64,000 nucleotides of DNA from assembly GCF_002910915.1 (NCBI RefSeq), contig NZ_NEUF01000119.1:1-64000 (forward strand). Direction: 5' to 3'. The DNA comes from Streptomyces sp. SM10 (lineage in GTDB: Bacteria > Actinomycetota > Actinomycetes > Streptomycetales > Streptomycetaceae). Under the pieces are notes generated by a model, which saw only the letters and a program-made list of their open reading frames with translations, searched no databases and was not told the origin of the DNA. The position numbers and the translations under genes are program-made. This document shows, piece after piece, positions 1 to 8,107 of this stretch; the first letter of the stretch is position 1, and each line of letters begins with the position of its first letter.

Positions 1-1
1 T

Positions 2-12
2 AGGGCCTGCCG
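2..12. repeat. IS left terminal inverted repeat
   Basis: AGGGCCTGCCG, exact reverse complement of 1756-1766. It lies just beyond the transposase stop codon. Confidence 0.8.
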
Positions 13-16
13 ATTA

Positions 17-1729
17 TCAACTCGCCGTCTTGATCTCCGGTGGCGGGGTGATTCCGAGCTGTGTGGCGAGGTCTGCGAGGTCGTCCAGGGTGGCGAGGCG
101 GTGCTCGGCCGGGGCGTTGATGTGCCCGATCTCGTCGAGGAGTTGGTGGGTCTTGCGGATGCGCCGGTTGATGGTCTGGGGCGCGACCGCGAAGAGGCGG
201 GCGATGGCGACCTGGGGAAGCCCGAGCCTCTCGTAGAGGAGGGTGGCCAGGAGCCGGTCGACGAGAGTGAGGCCCGGGCGCCGGCCGGTGTAGAGGCCGG
301 CGGCGGGAGTCTTCTGCCGGTCGCCGCCGCGCCGCTGGTGTAGGTCGTCTTCCCGCTGGGCCGTGCGGGCCGCCGCCAGCTCACCGATGAGCTGGCCCCA
401 TCGTTCGTCGTCCATGCCGGTCAGGGCCGGGTGGACCAGCCAGGCGCGGCCGGGGCCGGGCTGGAGCTGAGGCAGTACGGGAGGGATTCCATCCCGACGG
501 TGCTCCTCGGGACGCAGGGTGTAGTTCCAGTCGCCATGCCAGTCGTGGCGGTTCAGCGGCAAGGCGGTCATCTGCCCGTCGCTGACCCTCAATCCGGTCT
601 CATAGAGGGCAGTGTCGAGCTCGGCCCGGATGGCGAGGCCGGTGCGGGTGGTGGTCGCGGCGATGCTGTTGACGATGACGTCATGGCTGGTCAGCGGCCT
701 GCCTCGCCAGTTCATCGTGATGTGGGAGAACAGCCGGTGCTCAATTTTGTTCCATTTTGAAGTACCTGGAGGAAAGTGAGACACGCTGATCTCCAGGCCG
801 GTCTCGAGGGCCAGGGCGGCCAGCTCGAACTTCCAGGCGCGGGTCCGGTGTCCGTTGGAACCGCCTGCGTCCGCGGTGATCAGCAGGCGTCCGGAGTGCG
901 GGTAGGCGGCATGTCCGGCCGCATGCCACCAGCGGCGGATGGAGGCGACGGCGAACGCTGCGGTGTCGTGATCGGTGCCGACGTTGACCCAGCCGGCATC
1001 CTCGGCCAGGTCGTAGATTCCGTACGGGATCGCCTTGCCCAGATCGGCGTCGGGAAAGTCGTGAGTACGGACCCGGACCGGTTCCCCCTTGCGATGCCAC
1101 TCGCGCCCGCCGTTCTTGTAGTTGCCCACCAGCTCCTTCTTCTTGGTGTCCACGCTGATCACGGGGTCGCCTGCTGCCTGGAACTCCTTGGCCTGGTCGT
1201 TGATATAGCGGAACTGTCCGTCCCGGTCCGGGTGCTGCTTGCCTTCGGTGGTCTTGGCGTTGCCCTGGAGGCTGAAGCCCTCCTCGCGCAGCACCGCCGC
1301 CACCGTGTCCGCCGAGACCCGATGGCCCTGCCGGACCAGCTCGGCGGACAACTGCCGCGTCGACTTCACCGTCCACCGCAGCGGTGACATCGGATCCCCA
1401 CGCACATTCGGCTCCACCAAAGCCAGCAGCGCGGGCCGCAGCCCCGGATTCAGGTCCACCGCCCGTTTGCGGCCCCCGCCCACCCGGCGGACCCGTCCCA
1501 ACAGCACGTCACCGGACTCAAGTTCAGCAGCCCCGCGTGAAACGGTGCCCTCACGCACCCCCGCCGCGCGAGCGACGAGCCTGATCCCGCCATGCCCCAG
1601 CGAGCGTGCCTCCGCTCCTATGGTCAGTCGCCGCTGACGCTCGTCCAAGTGCGGGAACAGCGCCTGAAACTTCGCCGCCAGCCCGGTCTCGATCCCCTCC
1701 GATCTCCCCATACCACAACAACGAGCCAC
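17..1729 (-). CDS. ISAzo13-type transposase with extra C-terminal HTH
   Basis: A DDE transposase of 570 residues. The acidic triad is visible at D194 (ISVDTKKKEL), D287 (ITADAGGSNG) and E330 (WNKIEHRLFS), in the order and spacing of the ISAzo13 (Rhodopirellula-type) family. Residues about 480-535 (DRLLATLLYERLGLPQVAIA and following) form a second helix-turn-helix like that of HTH_Tnp_4 transposases, so the protein looks like an ISAzo13 core with an added DNA-binding tail. The GTG start at 1729 and an ATG seven codons in are both possible; neither has a clear ribosome site. The frame is open throughout, so the copy may be active. Confidence 0.88.
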   Translation of the reverse strand: MARCCGMGRSEGIETGLAAKFQALFPHLDERQRRLTIGAEARSLGHGGIRLVARAAGVREGTVSRGAAELESGDVLLGRVRRVGGGRKRAVDLNPGLRPALLALVEPNVRGDPMSPLRWTVKSTRQLSAELVRQGHRVSADTVAAVLREEGFSLQGNAKTTEGKQHPDRDGQFRYINDQAKEFQAAGDPVISVDTKKKELVGNYKNGGREWHRKGEPVRVRTHDFPDADLGKAIPYGIYDLAEDAGWVNVGTDHDTAAFAVASIRRWWHAAGHAAYPHSGRLLITADAGGSNGHRTRAWKFELAALALETGLEISVSHFPPGTSKWNKIEHRLFSHITMNWRGRPLTSHDVIVNSIAATTTRTGLAIRAELDTALYETGLRVSDGQMTALPLNRHDWHGDWNYTLRPEEHRRDGIPPVLPQLQPGPGRAWLVHPALTGMDDERWGQLIGELAAARTAQREDDLHQRRGGDRQKTPAAGLYTGRRPGLTLVDRLLATLLYERLGLPQVAIARLFAVAPQTINRRIRKTHQLLDEIGHINAPAEHRLATLDDLADLATQLGITPPPEIKTAS

Positions 1730-1755
1730 AATCCCGGAAGCGACGGCTTGTTTCC

Positions 1756-1766
1756 CGGCAGGCCCT
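1756..1766. repeat. IS right terminal inverted repeat
   Basis: CGGCAGGCCCT, exact reverse complement of 2-12. It lies immediately upstream of the -10-like TAGCGT of the next gene. Confidence 0.8.
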
Positions 1767-1772
1767 TAGCGT
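1767..1772 (+). promoter_or_regulatory. -10 element of a leaderless promoter
   Basis: TAGCGT lies 6 bases before the ATG at 1779, the arrangement of leaderless Streptomyces transcripts. Everything further upstream is IS sequence, so any -35 contact must come from the IS end. Confidence 0.5.
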
Positions 1773-1778
1773 CAGACC

Positions 1779-2411
1779 ATGCGTATAGGACTACTTGGCA
1801 CCGGCAACGTCGCCCGAGCACTGGCCCAGGGCTGGAGCGCCGCAGGACATGACGTACTCCTCGGTTCACGCCACCCCGAGGAACGGAAGGAGTTAGGGCT
1901 TCCGGTGGCGGGGCTCCCTGAGACAGCAGCCCACGCGGAGGTGCTGGTCAATGCCACCCCAGGGGCCGTCTCCGTGGAACTGCTGCGCTCCATCGGAGCA
2001 CCGGCGCTGGCCGACGTCCTGCTGATCGATGTCGGGGTCGGCCTCTCCGACGACTTCACCGAACTCTCGCACCCCAACAGCAGCCTGGGGGAACAGATCC
2101 AGGAGGCCTTCCCTCTGACCCCCGTCGTCAAGACGCTGTGCACCATGGACTCCACCGTGATGGGCGCCCCCGACGGACTCGACGGACCGAGCACCGTCTT
2201 CCTCTCCGGGGACGACGCCCAGGCCAAGCGGACCACCGGCCGGCTGCTCACCGACCTGGGCTGGCCCTCGTCGTCCCAGCTGGACATCGGTGGCATCACC
2301 ACCGCACGCGGCCAGGAGCACTTCGCTCTGCTGTTCATGGGCATCGCGAACGGTCTGGGATCCCACACGTTCAACATCAACGTGGTCCCCCGCCCCGGAC
2401 AGGCCGCCTGA
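1779..2411 (+). CDS. NADPH-dependent F420 reductase-like NAD(P)-binding protein
   Basis: 210 residues. The N-terminus MRIGLLGTGNVARALA is a Rossmann dinucleotide-binding GxGxxA motif, and the length and the GITTARGQEHFALLFMG tail fit the F420_oxidored family (NADPH:F420 oxidoreductases and related NADP oxidoreductases). A cytoplasmic redox role is likely, but the true substrate cannot be read from sequence. There is no ribosome site; the ATG seems to be used by a leaderless mRNA. The insertion sequence ends 12 bases upstream, so the original promoter has probably been replaced. Confidence 0.8.
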   Translation: MRIGLLGTGNVARALAQGWSAAGHDVLLGSRHPEERKELGLPVAGLPETAAHAEVLVNATPGAVSVELLRSIGAPALADVLLIDVGVGLSDDFTELSHPNSSLGEQIQEAFPLTPVVKTLCTMDSTVMGAPDGLDGPSTVFLSGDDAQAKRTTGRLLTDLGWPSSSQLDIGGITTARGQEHFALLFMGIANGLGSHTFNINVVPRPGQAA

Positions 2412-2611
2412 GACCTTGCCCATCGCCCCCGTGACCCGCGACGGACGGCAGGGCCATCCGGCTCCTGCCATGGGGCGCCCTGGGCGGGCCGTTCGCTCCT
2501 GCGACCGGTCACCGATGGGCACGTCGGAGGCCCCCGCTCTTCGATGCCGGCGCGACAACTGCGTGCGGACTTCATCCGCCCGCACAGTACCCCCGCGCGA
2601 GCGGGTGGCCT

Positions 2612-3292
2612 CTAACCCTGTCGCGCGGGCCCGAAGGCAGGTGGCCGCAGGTGGTCCCCGGACGGGCCGACATCGCCGTCCTTCCACTCGGGGTCGTAGG
2701 CGCAGGGACCGCTGGCGCCGCCCATGAAGTACTCGCGGTCCGGGAACCAGGTGAAGGACATCCGCTCGTCCCCGTCGTCCCGCTGGACGAAGAGGTCCCA
2801 GTTGCCCGCCTCGCCGTCACGGTAGGACGAGACCTCCCAGCCGTCGTCCTTGAGCTGCTGGTGCAGGCGGCGGAGTCCGGGCACGGCCTGGCTCTCGGGC
2901 ACGCGGTCCAGGGCCCAGCTGTGGCTCATCCGGTAGGCGCCGTCGACACTCTCGTCGAGGTTGAAGAGCCCTCCGCTGTAGCAGTAGTCGGAGCCGAGCG
3001 TGTTCTCCGTGCTGACGCCGAGATCCTCCACCCCTGGCTGCACGGTGCGCGTGAACCCCAGTACGTCGTACGCCTCTTGGGACTGCTGGAAGGCCCGGTC
3101 CGCCATGTCCTGGGGCGCGACCCTGGGATAGTCGGCAGACCCCCATGCGAACCGGAAGGCCAGCACGCACACGAAGGCGAGCGCCGCTCCGCCGCACACG
3201 AGGGCGGCGAGGGCGGAAGGACGCACCCTGGGCCTGCGCGGCGCAAGGGCAAGGTCGGGGGCGGGGAAGGGGGTTGCGGGCTCCTCGGACAT
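2612..3292 (-). CDS. Membrane-anchored protein of unknown function
   Basis: 226 residues: a proline-rich cytoplasmic head, one transmembrane segment at about 27-50 (LAALVCGGAALAFVCVLAF), then a soluble outer domain with three cysteines and many acidic and aromatic residues. I do not recognise the family. It looks like the many Streptomyces surface proteins that carry a single N-terminal anchor. The start codon sits inside a 15-bp perfect inverted repeat (3281-3315), and TACGGT lies 6 bases before it, so a leaderless start is likely. Confidence 0.7.
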   Translation of the reverse strand: MSEEPATPFPAPDLALAPRRPRVRPSALAALVCGGAALAFVCVLAFRFAWGSADYPRVAPQDMADRAFQQSQEAYDVLGFTRTVQPGVEDLGVSTENTLGSDYCYSGGLFNLDESVDGAYRMSHSWALDRVPESQAVPGLRRLHQQLKDDGWEVSSYRDGEAGNWDLFVQRDDGDERMSFTWFPDREYFMGGASGPCAYDPEWKDGDVGPSGDHLRPPAFGPARQG

Positions 3293-3315
3293 ACGAGGAC
3301 CGTATGTCCGAGGAG
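3281..3315. promoter_or_regulatory. 15-bp perfect inverted repeat over a start codon
   Basis: Arms 3281-3295 and 3301-3315 are exact reverse complements with a 5-base spacer. The left arm contains the start codon of the minus-strand membrane protein (3290-3292). It could be an operator or, in RNA, a hairpin that hides the start. Confidence 0.6.
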
Positions 3316-3444
3316 GTGTCCTGCGTATGGGCGCAGCTACCCCGCACGAGGTGGGTACGCCTACTCAGTTGGCCGAGGGAGCGACCCCGTCCCCGCCCCC
3401 GGACCTTCTGCGGGGCACACCGGGCTGTCGTGCGGCCGGACCGG

Positions 3445-4260
3445 TCAGTGTCGTTCGGCGAGCGCGGCTTCGAGGCGGGCCACGTGGTCGGCCTCCGCTT
3501 CCTTCCGGACGGCGGCGAAGCGCCGGTCGACGAGCAGGAGAGGCACCAGCCAGATCCAGCCCCACACGCTGAAGGACGTCACCACCCCCGTCTGCCGCAA
3601 CAGCGTGTTGGTGAGGAAGCAGAGGACGAAGCAGGTCGACCAGGCAACCGTGCGGTGGCGGCCGAGGACGCGTACCGGGGCGTTCCACGGACCGGACAGC
3701 GCGGCCATCGTCGCGGCGCGGACGGCGGTGTCACGGTCGACGATGCCTGCCTCCGGCGTCACTGCGCCACCTCCTTGCGCGAGGTCCTGGGACAGCGCAC
3801 GGGCCTGAGCCTCGGTGTCGCGCCCTTCGACCGCACGAACCGCCGCCTTCATCCTGATGTCTTCCCAGTAGCCACGCCGTGCCCAGCGCTCGGCGGCGGC
3901 GAGCTGTTCCGCCTCGGCGGACTGCGGTGCCAGCTCCTTGAGCCGGCGGGAGAGGTCCACGGCCCGGGCAGCACGCCCGGGATGCTCGAAGGAGTCGGCG
4001 CGCAGGCACAGTTCGGCGTACCCGGCGAGGAGCCCGAGATGGTCGGCGTCGAGTGCGAGCCCGGCCCGGAACGCCTCCTCCGCCCGGTCATCGTGGTCGT
4101 CGTCGTCCTCCACGGCGTGCCCGAGGGCCAACCAGCAGTAGAGATCGGCCTGGGGGCCGAGCTCGTCCAGCCCTTCCTGCGCGGCACGCCGCACAGCTGC
4201 GTGCCCCCCGGCCAGGAGCAACTGCTCGCAGCGGCTCTGACAGGCCTCGACCGTGGTCAT
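3445..4260 (-). CDS. TPR-like protein with C-terminal membrane hairpin
   Basis: 271 residues. Residues about 1-130 are alanine-rich helices with TPR-like spacing (for example RAEEAFRAGLALDADHLGLL). Two hydrophobic segments follow near 205-245 (STCFVLCFLTNTLL, WGWIWLVPLLLV), then a charged tail. The head probably binds protein at the inner face of the membrane. The start is supported by GGGGGAG upstream of the ATG. No partner is obvious; the next gene downstream on the same strand is the small membrane protein at 2612-3292, 153 bases away. Confidence 0.72.
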   Translation of the reverse strand: MTTVEACQSRCEQLLLAGGHAAVRRAAQEGLDELGPQADLYCWLALGHAVEDDDDHDDRAEEAFRAGLALDADHLGLLAGYAELCLRADSFEHPGRAARAVDLSRRLKELAPQSAEAEQLAAAERWARRGYWEDIRMKAAVRAVEGRDTEAQARALSQDLAQGGGAVTPEAGIVDRDTAVRAATMAALSGPWNAPVRVLGRHRTVAWSTCFVLCFLTNTLLRQTGVVTSFSVWGWIWLVPLLLVDRRFAAVRKEAEADHVARLEAALAERH

Positions 4261-4603
4261 GTGGGCTCCCCCTCGCTCCTCTCCCCCGCGCGGGGGCCGG
4301 GCCAGTGTGTGACTTGTGGTTTTCCCAGGTCAAGGGGGTATCGCCCGCCCCGCCGGCAACGGCCTCCCCGTGGTGGTCGAGGCACAGCGCCGCGTCGCCG
4401 CTCGGCTGCGGTGATCGTCGACAGGGCCGCGCGTGGGCGTGCGTACGATCCGCCGGCCCACGCCCGTGCGCGCCGACCGGCTCCCGCCGGGCGGGCGCAG
4501 CAGACGGGTGGCCGTTGCTCCCGCCCGGCGCCGGGGGAATCGGCTACCCGCCCGTGAGGCACTGCTCGTTCACGTGTGCCGTGCGTTCACCGGCGCTGTG
4601 CGT
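4261..4603. other. Gap between TPR-like gene and MFS gene
   Basis: 343 bases with no convincing gene. The right edge holds part of a 17-bp tandem duplication (4582-4615). No strong hairpin was seen. Confidence 0.5.
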
Positions 4604-4615
4604 TCACTGGCGCTG
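4582..4615. repeat. 17-bp tandem duplication across the MFS stop codon
   Basis: TGCGTTCACCGGCGCTG at 4582-4598 and TGCGTTCACTGGCGCTG at 4599-4615 differ at one base. The stop codon of the MFS gene (4604-4606, complement) lies in the second copy. Confidence 0.8.
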
Positions 4616-5830
4616 CTCGTTCACCGTACGGTCCGGGGCCGTGTGGTCGGCGACCGCCGTACGCCGTGTCCCGATCGCCGGGGCGAGGAACACCGCCACG
4701 GCGACGAACCCGAGGACGAGGATCATGGCCGAGCGCAGACCGTAGTGGTCGCCGAGGAAGCCGAGGCCGGGCGGTCCGACGAGAAAGGCGATGTAGCCGA
4801 TCATCGCCACCAGGCTGACGCGGGCGGCCGGGTCGGGGCCCGAATCGCCGGCCGCGGAGAGGGCGACGGGGAAGCCGAGCGAGGCGCCCAGGCCCCAGAA
4901 GAGCACTGCCGCACCGGCGAGGACCGGTGAGTCGGCGAAGATGACGAGGGCGAGGCCGAGGGCCGCGGACAGTGCGCTGGCACGGACGACGGGGGCCCGG
5001 CCGAAGCGGTCGATGAAGAAGCCGCCGCAGAAGCGTCCGATCGTCATGGCGGCGGCGAAGCCCGCGTAGACCGCCGATCCCAGGGCGGGGTCCACGCCGT
5101 GGCCGTCGACCATGAGCAGGGGCAGCCAGTCGTTGGCGGCTCCCTCGGCCAGGGCCATGGCGAGGATGATGCCGCCGATCAGCAGCAGGCGCCGGTCCTT
5201 CCGGACGGCCGCGCGGGCCGGTGCCGTGCCGCCGTCGGCCGGCCGGTCGCTCCTGGTCCTGCCCACGCCGGCGGGGATGGCGCGGAAGGCGTACACGAAC
5301 ATGGCGGCCGTGACGACGGCCACGGCGGTCAGGTGCCACTCCACGGGGAACTCGGCGGCGGTGCACAGGATCCCGAGGGAGGCTCCTACGACGGTCCCGA
5401 GGCTGAAGAAGCCGTGCAGGGTGGGCAGGACCGTCCGGGCGGTGATCCGCTCGACCTCGGCCCCGTCGATGTTGACCGCGACCTCCCCGCCTCCCATGCC
5501 GGCCCCGAAGAGGAACAGCCCGGCCGTGACGGTGGGCGCGGAGGAGAGCAGGGCCCCGCACCCGATGACCACCATGCTGACGATGATCAGCACCGTCCCC
5601 ACGCCCATCACGGGCCTGGTGCCGAAGCGTGCCACCAGTGCCCCGGAGGTGAGGATGCCGAGCATCGAGCCGACGGACAGCCCGAAGAGGACGAGCCCCA
5701 TCTGCGCGGTCGACGCGCCCAGCAGGTCCCTGATGTCGGGGGTCCGCGTCACCCAGGCGGAGATCGACAGGCCTGGTATGAGGAAGAAGAGGAACAACGC
5801 CGTACGGCGGCGACGCGTGGCCAGGTCCAT
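4604..5830 (-). CDS. MFS transporter
   Basis: 408 residues with about 12 hydrophobic segments and the fold of sugar/drug-type major facilitator proteins of the YbjJ group. Opening residues RTALFLFFLIPGLSISAW and the motif LVARFGTRPVMGVGT after helix 2 match MFS signature A. It is a proton-driven importer or exporter of the inner membrane; the substrate is unknown. The upstream region holds a TetR-type palindrome (5887-5900) but no regulator gene is adjacent. The last codons overlap a small tandem duplication. Confidence 0.85.
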   Translation of the reverse strand: MDLATRRRRTALFLFFLIPGLSISAWVTRTPDIRDLLGASTAQMGLVLFGLSVGSMLGILTSGALVARFGTRPVMGVGTVLIIVSMVVIGCGALLSSAPTVTAGLFLFGAGMGGGEVAVNIDGAEVERITARTVLPTLHGFFSLGTVVGASLGILCTAAEFPVEWHLTAVAVVTAAMFVYAFRAIPAGVGRTRSDRPADGGTAPARAAVRKDRRLLLIGGIILAMALAEGAANDWLPLLMVDGHGVDPALGSAVYAGFAAAMTIGRFCGGFFIDRFGRAPVVRASALSAALGLALVIFADSPVLAGAAVLFWGLGASLGFPVALSAAGDSGPDPAARVSLVAMIGYIAFLVGPPGLGFLGDHYGLRSAMILVLGFVAVAVFLAPAIGTRRTAVADHTAPDRTVNEQRQ

Positions 5831-6198
5831 CGGTCTGGTGATCTTTCAGCAGTGCACGGCCGGGCGGACGCCACCCCCGGATGAGTATGTACAAACGTAC
5901 ACTCCTCCGCGGGGCACGAGGAGAGGGTCACCGCGACGCGGAGTTCTCGCGGCCCTACGCGCCCCTGGCCGCCGTTGTGAGCGAAACCGTCGATGCGGCA
6001 CAGGAGATGATCGTCGCGCACCGCGTCACGACGCCCCCGTACGTCCCGTACGTCCCACGCGCCGGCACCACGACGCACGCCCGCCGCTGCGATCTGTGGC
6101 AATCCCATGGCGCGCTGTAATCGGTTGCTCTAGAGTCTGGCGCCTCACAGCAATCGGTTCGCCGCAACTCGCGGCTATCAAGAGGAATTGGGGCCACC
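5831..6198. other. Regulatory gap upstream of MFS gene and membrane operon
   Basis: 368 bases between divergent units. It contains the palindrome TGTAC-N4-GTACA (5887-5900), a short repeat CCCGTACGTCCCGTACGT near 6040, and TAGAGT at 6130-6135, a fair -10 for the operon starting at 6199. Short open frames here do not resemble any protein. Confidence 0.5.
5887..5900. promoter_or_regulatory. TetR-type operator-like palindrome
   Basis: TGTACAAACGTACA: arms TGTAC/GTACA around AAAC. This shape is common among TetR-family operators. It lies about 57 bases upstream of the MFS start on the minus strand, a position for repression of that gene. Confidence 0.5.
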
Positions 6199-7956
6199 TT
6201 GACGGTTCCTGCGCAGCCGGACCCGACTCCCGGCCCGGGGCCCTCCCCCAGCCGTTACTCGCACACAGGAACCACCCGCCTCCTCTGCGCGGGCCCCTAT
6301 CTCCAGGCGCGTTTCCGGCGCCGTGTCGTGGAAGAGCTGGTCGAGCACGACGGGAGAGCGGTGGCGCCGTCGGCCGGCGTCGACGTGGTCCCGGTGCTGG
6401 CCCACGCGTTACGGGCCCGCCGGCTCGAGTTGCAGGCCGGCGGACTGGTCGCACTCCTGTGGACGCTGTTCTGGCTGGCCGACCTGTTCGGGGACGGCTT
6501 CGGCTGGATGACGTCGTGGAGTCTGGCCGACGGATACGGCCAGAGCTACACGGAACGACACTTCTTCCTCCCGACCGACGTGTTCGAGGAGGGTGACGGC
6601 ACCCGGCGGTATCCGGGCTCCGGTGTCTGGGCGCTGAACTACGCGATCATCAGCGGACTGCTGTGGCTGGCGCGGAACATGTCCGGACGCGGCACCAGCG
6701 TCTACTCCCTGGACGGCCTGCTGCCCACCGCCAGCGGATGGGCCCGGTTCGCTCCCTTCGCGCCCCGGATCCTGCTGGCCCTGTACTGGGCGGCGGCGCT
6801 CGCCGCCGTGTGGAACACCTCCGCGAACTGGATGGCCGTGGTCTTCCCGCTGCTGCTGGTGTTCCCCGTGTGGCGGCACCGCGGCGCGGTGGAGGCGGTG
6901 ATGTGCGACCGTCTCCAGGCCGAGGCGTTCGAACAGCGACCGCGGGAGGAGCTGACCGATCCCGAGTGGCTGCGGGACGTCGGCCAGGCCATCGACAGGG
7001 AACAGAACTCGGGGGTCGTCCTGTACGAACCCGCCCGGCCCTTCGTCGGATCGGGTCGCGCCCTGAAGCCCTGGTCCCTCGTGATGGACCTGCGCCGCAG
7101 GCCGGGAGCCGACGCGCAGCCGCTCACCGCCGCGGGGGTGCTGAACTGCGTCAGGGAGCGGCTGGCCGATCTGGGCCGGCTTCCGGAGCCCCCGTCCGGC
7201 CTGGACCGCCTCCGGGACGTGGAGATCGACGAGCTGGTCTACCTGCCGTCCGGTCCCCCGAGACACGAGGTCGATCACGGCGAGGCCGCGGCGGCGATGC
7301 ACCGGCTCGCTTCGGTCGGCGAGGGCGGCGAGGCCCGGCGGCACTTCCTGCGGGTCCGCGTCAGCGCGTGGGAGCACCATGTGGTGGTCTCCGTGCTGAT
7401 CCGGGTGCACACCCAGGGCGAGTTGCTGGTGCTGGAGGTCGTACCGCACGTACTGGACCCGCTCAAGCCGGAGTTCGGGCTCGTCGACGCCATCGTCGAA
7501 CGGGGTCGCGCGTACCCGGCGATCGCGGCCGGCCGGGCCCTGGTGACCGCTCCCGCCGCCGGAGTGGCGGCGGCCTTCTCCGCCGCCCGTTCCCTGGAGG
7601 GCTCGGTCCGGTGGGCGATGCGCCGTGCCGGACACGTCAGCACGGCCCCCTCGGCCGAGGGGGCCGCGGCGTCGGTGAGGGAGCTGGCGTCCGCGCGCGT
7701 CCGGTCACCGCTCCTGGAGATGGACGTCAGCCGCTACCTGCGGACCGTTCAGGAACGCATCGGTACGGGGGCGCTCCAGGCCCTGAGCGAGAAGGGCCAT
7801 GACACCGGGCAGTTGGAGCAGCAGATCGTCCAGGTGAGCAACGGCGGCGTCTTCATCGGAGCGATGAGCGGCGGTGCGGTGGCGACGGGCCGGGGTGCCA
7901 GGGCGCGGGCCGACGGGGCGCTCCAGCAGGTGCTCGGCCGCCCGGACGGCCGGTGA
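6199..7956 (+). CDS. Four-helix membrane protein with C-terminal Gly-rich signalling-like motif
   Basis: 585 residues from a TTG start (AGAGGAA upstream). Hydrophobic segments lie near 81-98, 145-158, 188-205 and 211-225. A large soluble region follows (about 230-540), with no domain that I recognise. The last 40 residues hold GGVFIGAMSGGAVATG inside residues 548-569. The same motif occurs twice in the next protein (8108-8647). Matching short glycine-rich motifs in neighbouring proteins are known from bacterial amyloid-signalling pairs; a homotypic contact between the two proteins is my inference. First gene of a three-gene operon ending at 9432. Confidence 0.78.
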   Translation: MTVPAQPDPTPGPGPSPSRYSHTGTTRLLCAGPYLQARFRRRVVEELVEHDGRAVAPSAGVDVVPVLAHALRARRLELQAGGLVALLWTLFWLADLFGDGFGWMTSWSLADGYGQSYTERHFFLPTDVFEEGDGTRRYPGSGVWALNYAIISGLLWLARNMSGRGTSVYSLDGLLPTASGWARFAPFAPRILLALYWAAALAAVWNTSANWMAVVFPLLLVFPVWRHRGAVEAVMCDRLQAEAFEQRPREELTDPEWLRDVGQAIDREQNSGVVLYEPARPFVGSGRALKPWSLVMDLRRRPGADAQPLTAAGVLNCVRERLADLGRLPEPPSGLDRLRDVEIDELVYLPSGPPRHEVDHGEAAAAMHRLASVGEGGEARRHFLRVRVSAWEHHVVVSVLIRVHTQGELLVLEVVPHVLDPLKPEFGLVDAIVERGRAYPAIAAGRALVTAPAAGVAAAFSAARSLEGSVRWAMRRAGHVSTAPSAEGAAASVRELASARVRSPLLEMDVSRYLRTVQERIGTGALQALSEKGHDTGQLEQQIVQVSNGGVFIGAMSGGAVATGRGARARADGALQQVLGRPDGR

Positions 7957-8002
7957 CCGGCCGACGGGAGTACCGAGGAGAGGCCGGAGAGGTCCGGCCG
8001 GA

Positions 8003-8032
8003 GGACCGGCAGCAGGACCGGCAGCAGGACCG
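8003..8032. repeat. 12-bp tandem repeat, 2.5 copies
   Basis: GGACCGGCAGCA at 8003-8014 and 8015-8026, then GGACCG. It lies in the 151-base gap inside the membrane operon. Confidence 0.75.
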
Positions 8033-8107
8033 TCGGGGGAACGGCGGGATGGGCGCGCAACCGCGAGCACCGCGGGTACGGCGAACGAGCGAGCAGGGGA
8101 GCGGGAC

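Larger units (their letters stand above)
1..1768. mobile_element. ISAzo13-family insertion sequence
   Basis: The element carries one transposase gene on the minus strand. Inverted ends are visible: AGGGCCTGCCG at 2-12 and its exact reverse complement at 1756-1766. If the true ends are the GGGCCTGCCG pair, the flanks read xTA on the left (x lies before the window) and TTA on the right, which fits a 3-bp target duplication; the left flank is not visible, so this is an inference. The right end stops about 12 bases before the start codon of the next gene. Confidence 0.8.

Noticed and set aside
5881..6120. Open frame beside the TetR-type operator as a lost TetR regulator
   Set aside because: The translation has no helix-turn-helix or helical bundle character.
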